From Reddybacter sp041277045 (GTDB taxonomy: Bacteria > Pseudomonadota > Gammaproteobacteria > Pseudomonadales > Porticoccaceae), in contig JBGFSY010000004.1 of assembly GCA_041277045.1 (NCBI GenBank), forward strand, positions 186,001 through 250,000: 64,000 nt of DNA. Direction: 5' to 3'. Made by a program: the position numbers and the translations under genes. Positions 54,187 through 61,630 of the stretch are shown one piece after another. Every line of letters begins with the position of its first letter. The stretch's first letter is position 1. The notes under the pieces are model-generated. The model did no database searches and was not told the origin of the DNA. It was given only the letters and a program-made list of their open reading frames with translations.

Positions 54187-54578
54187 TGCATGCTCCGTAT
54201 CTTTTTAGAAATTCTAGTTGTATGCAAATTACCATAAATAATAGGTTGAATAAACCAAGCTTGTATTTTGATATGGGTTGCGCTCATGTAAGGCGAAAAA
54301 ATGCAGCATTATTTATGTGATGTGGGCTCCTATAACCTGGCGTGTAAAGCCATTTGTCCGTTATAAGCAGCGTGACCAGAAAAGTGTCTGAACTTCAACT
54401 TTTTTTTGGGTTCTATTCCCGGTCAGCTTGCCGCCGGGATTTTTTATTTGACAGTGCTGTTATAAACAAAATAAAAGAGTGGCGAGTGAATTGCGGTGAG
54501 CGAGTTCTAGCCAGGTAGGTGTCGAGAGCAATTGGCGATGTAAGAGGTCTATAGAAGAATAGACTTCAAAGAAAGAAA
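54187..54578. other. Non-coding interval with an orphan plus-strand terminator
   Basis: No gene is seen between the exported-protein gene and tRNA-Ser. The interval carries a strong intrinsic terminator on the plus strand at 54417-54446 with no plus-strand gene before it, so a small RNA or an antisense/read-through transcript is possible. Confidence 0.55.
54417..54446 (+). terminator. Orphan intrinsic terminator
   Basis: TCCCGG (54417-54422) and CCGGGA (54434-54439) form a stem with an 11-nt loop, followed by TTTTTT. On the minus strand this would end in As, so it works only for plus-strand transcripts. Confidence 0.65.
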
Positions 54579-54666
54579 TGGCGGAGGGGCAGGGATTCGA
54601 ACCCTGGGACGGTCGCCCGTCGCCGGTTTTCAAGACCGGTGCTTTCGGCCACTCAGCCACCCCTCC
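54579..54666 (-). tRNA. tRNA-Ser(UGA)
   Basis: The minus strand gives acceptor GGAGGGG/CCCCTCC, the D-arm with TGGCTGAGTGGCCGAAAG, anticodon loop CTTGAAA (anticodon TGA) on a CCGGT/ACCGG stem, a long variable arm (CGACGGGCGACCGTC), as expected for serine, and a T-arm with TTCGAAT. Discriminator G and encoded CCA are present. It reads UCA and related serine codons. Confidence 0.96.
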
Positions 54667-54714
54667 TTTCGAGGCGGGATTATACCGCCTGAAAAACAGT
54701 AAACAAGAAAAACT

Positions 54715-57675
54715 TTATTCGTTTTCCTGTTTGTTTGCTTCTGTCTCGCTGGTCTCCGTGTTTTTGTAGCGAGGATCGTTCTGTGCTCGCTTTTTGGGCG
54801 TTGAGGTTTGCGCTATCGGCGCATTTTGAGTCGTATCAAGCGGAGCTGATAAACCGAGCTCGACAGTGTTGGAGCTAATCACAGTTGCCACTTTCTGGCT
54901 TTTTAAACGTGGATCATTGCTGGCCCGGCCCGTTGTTTTCTCAGGTTTTACGTCGTTTGCTAGATTGCTGCTCGAGTTGTCTGTAAACGGTAAGCCAATT
55001 TGGCCTGTTGTTGTATGGGTAGCGGCCCGCTCTATAGTGGTTGGAGTGGGGGCAGCCTGTGACACCTCAGGTTCTACTGAGGTAGTTGTTTCTTCGGTTT
55101 TTACTGGTTCGACAACGGCAGGGGAGGGTGCTTGCGCTTCTGGATGCGAAGTGCTGACATCGTCGCTAGTTTTAGTGGCTTCACTGCTCGCATCGGAACC
55201 AATATTTTCTTTATCGGCAGGTTGAGCTTCTGTCGTTTTTTCCTCATCTATCTGCAGCTGACTGCTGTCGTCAGTTTCTTTGTCTGAGTTAGCCTCTTCT
55301 GTGGCGGGGCTTGCTTCGGTTGCTTGATTACTTATGCTTGCTGCCTGTGCCTCAATAGCGGCGTTATCTTGAGATGGCGTAGTTGCTACGGGGCTTGCTT
55401 CATTTACCTGAGGTGCGCCGGATTCTTCAATCGCTGCGGGTGTTGCTTGCGCAGTGGGAGACGACGCGTCATCGCTTTGTGCGGCGGGGTCGGCAAGTAA
55501 GTGCTCAGGAATATCCAGTCGCTCGCGTCGGCGTTTAGCTGGTTGCTGATGGCCGCTGGGGCGTCGAGCCAATTTCTTGGCTGCGGTGCCTTCGGTTTTT
55601 TCATCATTTCCCTGGGGAGCATCTGCTGTTTTTTGCTCTTTGTCAGAGCGCTCTGTCCGGGTGCGCTTATTGCTCGGTCGTTCTGCCTGATCTTTGTTAT
55701 CAGGGCGCGGTGTTTTATTGCGGTTGTTCCGTTGGTTGGAGCTGCTTTTAGCAGCATCGTCACGGTTCTGGGTATCCTCTTTATTTCGTGAATTATCGCG
55801 ATTGCGGTTATTAGAAGAGCGGTTGCGATTGCGTGAGTTTCGATTGCGATTATCCGAGCGCTTTTCGCCTTCGCGGGGTTTACGTGCCGCAGGCTTTTCT
55901 TTGACCGGTTCTTCTACGGGCTCGGCGGCAGGCGCTTCGCTAATGGCAAACAGTGTTCGCCATAGTCGTTTTAGCATGCCCTCTGACTTGGCTTTGGGAG
56001 CGGCTTCGTCGGCGCTGCCTTCTTTCTTAGGCTCGGGAGTTTTCTCAACAGGTGTTGGGGCCTGGGTCTGGGGTGGTAAGTTTTCTACCGCAGCCTTTGG
56101 TATTGGCGGCAGCTTAGAGGGCTCCATCAGTTCTTCTGCGTCTTCTTTAGAGGCTTCTGCGGCGAGCTTATAGCTGTACTCTTTGCCGTCACCCACTTCG
56201 TCCTGGGCGCGTATGCGTTGCACGTCAAAGTGTGGTGTTTCCATCGAGGGGTTGGGCAGGATGGTCAGGCGAATATTGTTTCGTTGTTCAATTTCGCTAA
56301 TTTCATGGCGCTTTTCGTTGAGGAGGAAGGTGGCGACAGGTACCGGTGTAATAGCGCGAATTTCTTTGCTGCTCTCTTTCTGCGCTTCCTCTTCCATTAA
56401 TCTCAGGATAGATAAAGCGATAGAACGGGTGCCGCGAATAGTGCCCTGGCCGCTGCAGCGGGGGCAGACTTTAAAGGTCATTTCTTCCAGCGAGGGTTTG
56501 AGGCGCTGGCGAGACATTTCGAGCAGGCCGAAGCGGGAGATGCGACCAACCTGTACGCGAGCGCGGTCAATTTCCAGGGCCTTGCGAACGCGGCTCTCGA
56601 CTTCACGTTGGTTTTTGTTAGCTAGCATGTCAATAAAGTCGATGACGATCAGGCCGCCGACATCGCGTAGGCGTAACTGGCGACCAATTTCATCCGCTGC
56701 TTCAAGGTTCGTTTGATAGGCGGTTTCTTCGATACCGGCGCCTTTGGTGGCACGAGAGGAGTTGATATCAATCGAGACCATGGCCTCGGTGATATCGATA
56801 ACAATAGAGCCGCCCGAGGGTAATTTAACTTCGCGCTCAAAGGCTGTTTCGATTTGATTTTCAACCTGGTAACGATTGAACAGGGGGATTTTATCGTCGT
56901 AAAATTTGACCTTGTTGTGATCGTTGGGCATGACTTGCTGAATAAAGGCAGAAGCCAGCTGGAACACTTCAGGGCTGTCGACAATGACCTCGCCAATATC
57001 GGGGCGTAGGTAGTCGCGAATGGCGCGAATAACGACATTACTTTCCTGAAACAGAAAGTGCGGTGCTGAGGATTGCTGGGCTTCGGTGTCTATCGTTTCC
57101 CAGAGGTGCAGTAGGTAATCGAGGTCCCATTGCAGCTCTTCAGCGGAGCGGCCAATACCTGCTGTGCGAACAATAATGCCGCAGCCTTCAGGAATATTCA
57201 GGTTGCGCATCGCTTCGCGCAGTTCGCTGCGCTCATCACCCTCAATGCGTCGCGAAATACCGCCAGCTCTTGGGTTGTTGGGCATTAGCACCATGTAGCG
57301 TCCAGCGAGGCTAATAAAGGTTGTTAGTGCCGCGCCTTTGTTGCCGCGTTCTTCCTTTTCAACCTGGATAACAACTTCCTGGCCTTCTTTTACCAGGTCT
57401 TTGATTTTTTGACGGCCTTCACCGCCGCCAGAACCCTTTTTGAAGTACTGGCGAGAAATTTCTTTGAGGGGGAGAAAGCCGTGGCGATCAGCTCCGTATT
57501 CGACAAAAGCTGCTTCCAGGCTGGGCTCTACGCGGGTGATCTTACCCTTGTAAATATTGGCTTTCTTTTGGGTGTGGGCGCGGTTTTCGATATCGAGGTC
57601 GTAGAGGCGTTGACCGTCGACCAGTGCCACGCGAAGCTCTTCTGGTTGGGTGGCATTTATCAGCATTCTTTTCAT
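54715..57675 (-). CDS. rne: Ribonuclease E
   Basis: A 986-residue RNase E, the endonuclease that starts mRNA decay and processes rRNA and tRNA, and the scaffold of the degradosome. The S1 domain covers about 35-120. The catalytic aspartates fall at 303 (VSIDINS) and 346 (IDFIDM) and the Zn-link cysteines at 404 and 407 (CPRC), exactly as in E. coli numbering. Residues from about 520 are low-complexity: an Arg/Asn-rich RNA-binding stretch (610-680), then long Ala/Thr/Glu-rich disorder, ending in repeated DPR motifs (NDPRLKSQK, NDPRYKNTE). I start at the ATG at 57675 (AGGAA ribosome site), not at the earlier in-frame start. Confidence 0.96.
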   Translation of the reverse strand: MKRMLINATQPEELRVALVDGQRLYDLDIENRAHTQKKANIYKGKITRVEPSLEAAFVEYGADRHGFLPLKEISRQYFKKGSGGGEGRQKIKDLVKEGQEVVIQVEKEERGNKGAALTTFISLAGRYMVLMPNNPRAGGISRRIEGDERSELREAMRNLNIPEGCGIIVRTAGIGRSAEELQWDLDYLLHLWETIDTEAQQSSAPHFLFQESNVVIRAIRDYLRPDIGEVIVDSPEVFQLASAFIQQVMPNDHNKVKFYDDKIPLFNRYQVENQIETAFEREVKLPSGGSIVIDITEAMVSIDINSSRATKGAGIEETAYQTNLEAADEIGRQLRLRDVGGLIVIDFIDMLANKNQREVESRVRKALEIDRARVQVGRISRFGLLEMSRQRLKPSLEEMTFKVCPRCSGQGTIRGTRSIALSILRLMEEEAQKESSKEIRAITPVPVATFLLNEKRHEISEIEQRNNIRLTILPNPSMETPHFDVQRIRAQDEVGDGKEYSYKLAAEASKEDAEELMEPSKLPPIPKAAVENLPPQTQAPTPVEKTPEPKKEGSADEAAPKAKSEGMLKRLWRTLFAISEAPAAEPVEEPVKEKPAARKPREGEKRSDNRNRNSRNRNRSSNNRNRDNSRNKEDTQNRDDAAKSSSNQRNNRNKTPRPDNKDQAERPSNKRTRTERSDKEQKTADAPQGNDEKTEGTAAKKLARRPSGHQQPAKRRRERLDIPEHLLADPAAQSDDASSPTAQATPAAIEESGAPQVNEASPVATTPSQDNAAIEAQAASISNQATEASPATEEANSDKETDDSSQLQIDEEKTTEAQPADKENIGSDASSEATKTSDDVSTSHPEAQAPSPAVVEPVKTEETTTSVEPEVSQAAPTPTTIERAATHTTTGQIGLPFTDNSSSNLANDVKPEKTTGRASNDPRLKSQKVATVISSNTVELGLSAPLDTTQNAPIAQTSTPKKRAQNDPRYKNTETSETEANKQENE

Positions 57676-58395
57676 GGTATTCCTACATTTTCCTGCGGTG
57701 TATCGGTGCAGCGAAAATGCCCGGAGTTGGCACAAAAAAGCGTTTTCGTCGTAACTATCTAAAAATAACTAGACTGTATTCCCCATTGATTGCGGGGCAT
57801 AAATCCTTTTATTACGACATCGTAGGTCAGTTGTTTAGCTACTCACCATGGGATGATTAGCGTTCTGAAGCTGGGTTAAAGCTAGCGTCGAATTCCTTTG
57901 CGTGACCTACATTTGTTGTCAGTGGTTTATGGCTCGTCTTAATTTGTAGCGGGTCTATAAATAAGGGCTATAAATTAATGATTCTAAACAGCTGGCTTAT
58001 CGTGCGCTTTTTGTCTCGTTCGACCGCCTCATTGCGGGCCGACAGCGCATCGTGATTTTCAGTTCCTGCTTGCCAAAGTTCGCTAACAACAATGTTGCTT
58101 GTTTGTACTTTGTGTCCGGGCATATCGTGTGCATTTCAACACGATTGACGAAAAGTGCCTGCTTTACTGTTGTGAGGCAGACACTCGATAAAATTCAGTT
58201 ACTTTGTGGGAGCCTCGTTTTAGGGGCTGTATCACGGCCGGGTTTCACTAGGCCATGATGGCTTTTTGAGCAGCGGCAAGGTACGCCAAATCCTGCTCAG
58301 GCGCGAATATAGCAATATTTAGTAAGTTGTTCAATTGAAAGAATAAACGGCGGCTTATTGGTAGAATGTGCGGATTCATTAGTGGGTAGGGTAAG
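57676..58395. other. Long rne-rluC intergenic region, probable rne leader
   Basis: A 720-bp gap between divergent rne and rluC. In known Gammaproteobacteria this region carries the rne promoter and a long 5' leader with stem-loops through which RNase E controls its own mRNA. The part next to rne is pyrimidine-rich with possible stems, but I cannot fold it by eye with confidence. No ORF of note is seen. Confidence 0.55.
58358..58367 (+). promoter_or_regulatory. Candidate extended -10 promoter of rluC
   Basis: TTGGTAGAAT at 58358-58367 reads as an extended -10 (TGN before TAGAAT), 28 bp before the rluC GTG start. No good -35 is present at 17 bp. Confidence 0.3.
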
Positions 58396-59340
58396 GTGAG
58401 CGAAACAGAAACAGTGTTTGACCGGGTGCAGTATCTTGAGATCAGTGCTGACCAGGCAGGTCAACGCATCGACAATTTTCTCTTAAGTCGTTTAAAAGGC
58501 GTGCCTAAATCCCGCGTTTACCGGCTGCTACGCAAGGGCGAGGTACGGGTTAATAAAGGTCGAATTCGCCCTGAGTACCGCCTGGTCGAGGACGACGTGG
58601 TCAGGGTTCCACCTATTCGCGTGTCTAAACAGGTGACTGCCGTCCCCGGTCGTTCTCTGCGCGGTATTTTGGCGCAGAGCATATTACTGGAAACCGAAGA
58701 GTTTCTGGTGCTCAATAAACCTTTTGGTCTCGCCGTGCACGGTGGTAGTGGGATTAATCTCGGTGTCATTGAGTCCCTGCGAGCGATGCGTGAGCCCCAT
58801 GCCTATCTTGAATTGGCTCATCGACTAGATCGCGACACCTCCGGATGCTTGTTGATTGCCAAAAGCCGTCGGGTGCTGAAGCACTTGCAGGATCAAATGC
58901 GCCAGCGCTCCATGGACAAGCGCTATATCACACTGGTGTCGGGGCGGTGGGCTAAGGAGAGGCGAGAGGTCAATGTGCCTCTGCTTAAACAGACAGTGGC
59001 ATCGGGTGAGCGCATTGTGCGGGCTAATAGCGAGGGCAAGCCTTCCTTAACGCGTTTTAAATTGCTGAAGCATTACGCCAATGCAAGCTTGCTGGAAGTG
59101 AAGCTGGAGACCGGCCGCACGCACCAGATAAGAGTGCACTGCCAGCTGGTCGGCCATCCACTGGCTGGTGACCCTAAGTACGGTAATGAGATCTTTAACC
59201 AGGCGCTACGGGCAGTCGGCTTGAAGCGTCTTTTCCTCCATGCGGCGCAGCTGGCCTTTACATCGCCAGCAACGGGTGAGCGGGTTAAGGTTGAAGCACC
59301 CCTGCCGGACGAGCTGGAAGGCCTGCTCAAGAAGCTTTAG
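58396..59340 (+). CDS. rluC: 23S rRNA pseudouridine synthase RluC
   Basis: A 314-residue RluA-family enzyme. An S4 RNA-binding domain occupies 20-75 (AGQRIDNFLLSRLKGVPKSR), and catalytic Asp145 lies in HRLDRDTSG. LETGRTHQIRVH is the second family motif. RluC makes pseudouridines 955, 2504 and 2580 of 23S rRNA in E. coli. Position divergent from rne matches the E. coli and Pseudomonas arrangement, which supports this name over RluD. The start is GTG. Confidence 0.93.
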   Translation: MSETETVFDRVQYLEISADQAGQRIDNFLLSRLKGVPKSRVYRLLRKGEVRVNKGRIRPEYRLVEDDVVRVPPIRVSKQVTAVPGRSLRGILAQSILLETEEFLVLNKPFGLAVHGGSGINLGVIESLRAMREPHAYLELAHRLDRDTSGCLLIAKSRRVLKHLQDQMRQRSMDKRYITLVSGRWAKERREVNVPLLKQTVASGERIVRANSEGKPSLTRFKLLKHYANASLLEVKLETGRTHQIRVHCQLVGHPLAGDPKYGNEIFNQALRAVGLKRLFLHAAQLAFTSPATGERVKVEAPLPDELEGLLKKL

Positions 59341-59416
59341 CTGGAACGAGCTAAGTAGCTTTTTAATATCCCGTGCTAACTTGATCGCGGTACCTGCATT
59401 CATTAACGGATACTTT

Positions 59417-60055
59417 ATGCCTGAATTACTTATTTTTGATTGGGATGGCACTCTCTGTGACTCTCTGTCGCGGATAGCTCTTTGTTTGCAGTTGTCAGCT
59501 GCCGATGCGGGTTTGCCTGAGCCAAGTTTGGCTGCTGCAAAAAATATTGTCGGGCTAGGCCTTGTTGAGGTGATGAGCGAGCTATTTCCCGCGGCAGATA
59601 GTGCGACAAGGGTGGATTTGCGCACCTCTTATTCAAAGCACTTTATTCGTGAAGACAGTACGCCCTCGGCTTTTTTTCCCGGCGTCAGAGAGCACTTGGA
59701 AAAGTTGCGTGAACAGGGCTTTACTCTGGCCGTAGCGACGGGGAAAAGTCGCAAAGGGCTTGATCGGGTACTAGATGCGGTCGATATGACAGGGTTTTTC
59801 CATAGTACACGCTGCGCTGATGAAACGGCTTCAAAGCCTCATCCCGCTATGTTGTTTTCTTTGCTCGATGAATTCGGCGTGGCACCAGGGGCGGCGTTGA
59901 TGATTGGAGATACCAGCTACGACATGGAAATGGCAAGGACGGCGGAGGTGCCACGCCTGGCTGTTAGTTATGGTGCTCACTCACGAGAACGTCTGTTGGA
60001 GTACCAGCCGATAGCTTGTATTGATGAATTTGAAGGGATTAATGCCTTAATTTAA
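59417..60055 (+). CDS. HAD-superfamily phosphatase
   Basis: A 212-residue HAD-IA hydrolase. IFDWDGTLCDSLS supplies the nucleophile Asp and acid/base Asp (about 7-9), VATGKSRKGL motif II, KPHP motif III, and GDTSYDMEMA motif IV. A small helical cap separates motifs I and II, as in phosphoglycolate phosphatase-like enzymes. The start at 59417 is chosen because motif I follows at once. Position after rluC is common in Gammaproteobacteria. An intrinsic terminator follows. Confidence 0.92.
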   Translation: MPELLIFDWDGTLCDSLSRIALCLQLSAADAGLPEPSLAAAKNIVGLGLVEVMSELFPAADSATRVDLRTSYSKHFIREDSTPSAFFPGVREHLEKLREQGFTLAVATGKSRKGLDRVLDAVDMTGFFHSTRCADETASKPHPAMLFSLLDEFGVAPGAALMIGDTSYDMEMARTAEVPRLAVSYGAHSRERLLEYQPIACIDEFEGINALI

Positions 60056-60092
60056 TTAACAGCCCTGAAGTAAAGCAGGGGCGATTTGTATT

Positions 60093-60131
60093 CGGGGTAT
60101 ATTCAATTTGGGAATATACCCCGTTTTTTTT
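60093..60131 (+). terminator. Intrinsic terminator before rpoS
   Basis: CGGGGTATATTC (60093-60104) pairs perfectly with GAATATACCCCG (60112-60123) across a 7-nt loop, followed by eight Ts. It ends the rluC-HAD transcript and separates it from rpoS. Confidence 0.92.
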
Positions 60132-60236
60132 GGGACAAGATAAACTTGCGGCAATGGCCGCATGGTGGCACGGTGAAAGGCCCTATAGCTGTTGACAGGG
60201 GTAGGCTCTTATCAATAACTATATAAGGTGTCCACT

Positions 60237-61181
60237 ATGTCGCAGAAAACGTCGCAAAAGAAAGGAAAGCAGTCGATAGTAGATTCTTCTAAGGCGACTA
60301 ATAACCCAGTTAAGCGCACAGTCGAATCAAGCAAAGCCACCAGCAACTCGGTCGACCCCGCCAGTATTTATCTCCGAGAAATTGGTTATTCCCCCCTGCT
60401 GTCTGCAGAGGAGGAGGTTTTTTATGCGCGTTTAGCTCGGGATGGTGACGAGGCCTCGCGACAGCGGATGATAGAAAGCAACCTTCGACTTGTGGTTAAA
60501 ATAGCGCGACGTTATGTTAATCGGGGTTTGAATTTGCTCGACCTGGTTGAAGAGGGGAATCTCGGCCTTATTCGTGCTGTTGAAAAGTTTGATCCGGAGC
60601 TGGGTTTTCGCTTTTCCACCTATGCAACCTGGTGGATTCGCCAAAATATCGAGCGGGCATTGATGAATCAAACGCGAACTATTCGCCTGCCGGTGCATGT
60701 GGTGAAGGAGCTTAATCAGTGTGTGCGGGCGATACGACAGTTGAGTCAGACCCTCGACCATATACCAACCGCTCAGGATGTTGCCGATAAGCTCGATAAA
60801 TCCCCGGAGCAAGTATTAAAGCTTTTGCGTTTTAATGAGCGGGTAGGTTCGGTTGATGTGTTAATTGGCGATGATGCCAAAACATTGGTCGACACGATTG
60901 CCGATGAGCATGTCTCCGACCCCGAGGAGCTGAGTGGCGATGACGATATTGCCGCGACCCTCGATAATCTTGTGGGTGACTTAACGCCGAAGCAGCAGGA
61001 GATTATTTGCCGTCGTTTTGGTTTGCGAAACTACGATGTGTCAACGTTGGAAGAGGTGGGTAAAGCAGTGGGTCTGACCCGCGAGCGGGTTAGGCAGATT
61101 CAAATCGAAATACTGGCCCAGTTGCAGTCAACCATGAAAAAGCTCGGTATTGAAAGCGATATGCTGTTTAGTGATGCTTAA
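60237..61181 (+). CDS. rpoS: RNA polymerase sigma factor RpoS
   Basis: A 314-residue group 2 sigma factor, master regulator of stationary phase and general stress. Region 1.2 starts at PASIYLREIGYSPLLSAEEE. Region 2 has SNLRLVVKIARRYVNRGLNL and FSTYATWWIRQNIERALMNQ (-10 recognition), and region 4 has LEEVGKAVGLTRERVRQIQI (-35 recognition). The N-terminal 40 residues are basic and Ser/Lys-rich. I prefer the ATG at 60237 (AGG at 60226) to the GTG at 60228. Unlike Pseudomonas, no nlpD lies upstream. The downstream order fdxA-mutS is as in Pseudomonas. Confidence 0.96.
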   Translation: MSQKTSQKKGKQSIVDSSKATNNPVKRTVESSKATSNSVDPASIYLREIGYSPLLSAEEEVFYARLARDGDEASRQRMIESNLRLVVKIARRYVNRGLNLLDLVEEGNLGLIRAVEKFDPELGFRFSTYATWWIRQNIERALMNQTRTIRLPVHVVKELNQCVRAIRQLSQTLDHIPTAQDVADKLDKSPEQVLKLLRFNERVGSVDVLIGDDAKTLVDTIADEHVSDPEELSGDDDIAATLDNLVGDLTPKQQEIICRRFGLRNYDVSTLEEVGKAVGLTRERVRQIQIEILAQLQSTMKKLGIESDMLFSDA

Positions 61182-61206
61182 ACCTGGCCACACTGATGGC
61201 CAGGTT
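61181..61206. terminator. Hairpin between rpoS and convergent fdxA
   Basis: AACCTGGCC (61181-61189) and GGCCAGGTT (61198-61206) pair perfectly over an 8-nt loop, starting at the last base of the rpoS stop codon. No T-run follows on the plus strand. Confidence 0.5.
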
Positions 61207-61221
61207 AGGTGTGAAAGTGGT

Positions 61222-61545
61222 TTAGCGCTCAAGCAGTTCCAACTTGCCGCTTTTACCATCCCATTCTTCCGCATCGGCAGGTGGGTCTTTCTTGATAGTG
61301 ATGTTAGGCCAGACATCAGCCAGCTCAGTATTGAGTTCAAAGAAAACTTCCTGACCTGCGGGAATCTCATCTTCGGCAAAGATGGCTTCGGCTGGGCATT
61401 CAGGTTCACACAGTGCACAGTCAATACACTCGTCCGGGTGGATGACTAGAAAGTTTGGCCCTTCATAAAAACAATCGACGGGGCAGACTTCCACGCAATC
61501 TGTGTATTTACATTTGATGCAGTTTTCACCGACGATGAATGTCAT
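61222..61545 (-). CDS. fdxA: 7Fe ferredoxin FdxA
   Basis: A 107-residue ferredoxin. CIKCKYTDCVEVCPVDCF and CIDCALCEPECP are the cysteine motifs of the [3Fe-4S]/[4Fe-4S] type. The long C-terminal tail (about 55-107) is as in Pseudomonas and Azotobacter FdxA. It lies between mutS and rpoS, its usual location in this group. The ATG has a weak GA-rich ribosome site. Confidence 0.95.
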   Translation of the reverse strand: MTFIVGENCIKCKYTDCVEVCPVDCFYEGPNFLVIHPDECIDCALCEPECPAEAIFAEDEIPAGQEVFFELNTELADVWPNITIKKDPPADAEEWDGKSGKLELLER

Positions 61546-61630
61546 GGTTGGGGTCTCCCGGTCGAGCTAAAGAATGAAAAGGCGGCGGATTATAGCCGAA
61601 AATAGACATTGGTATCAGTGAGTGCTCAGT

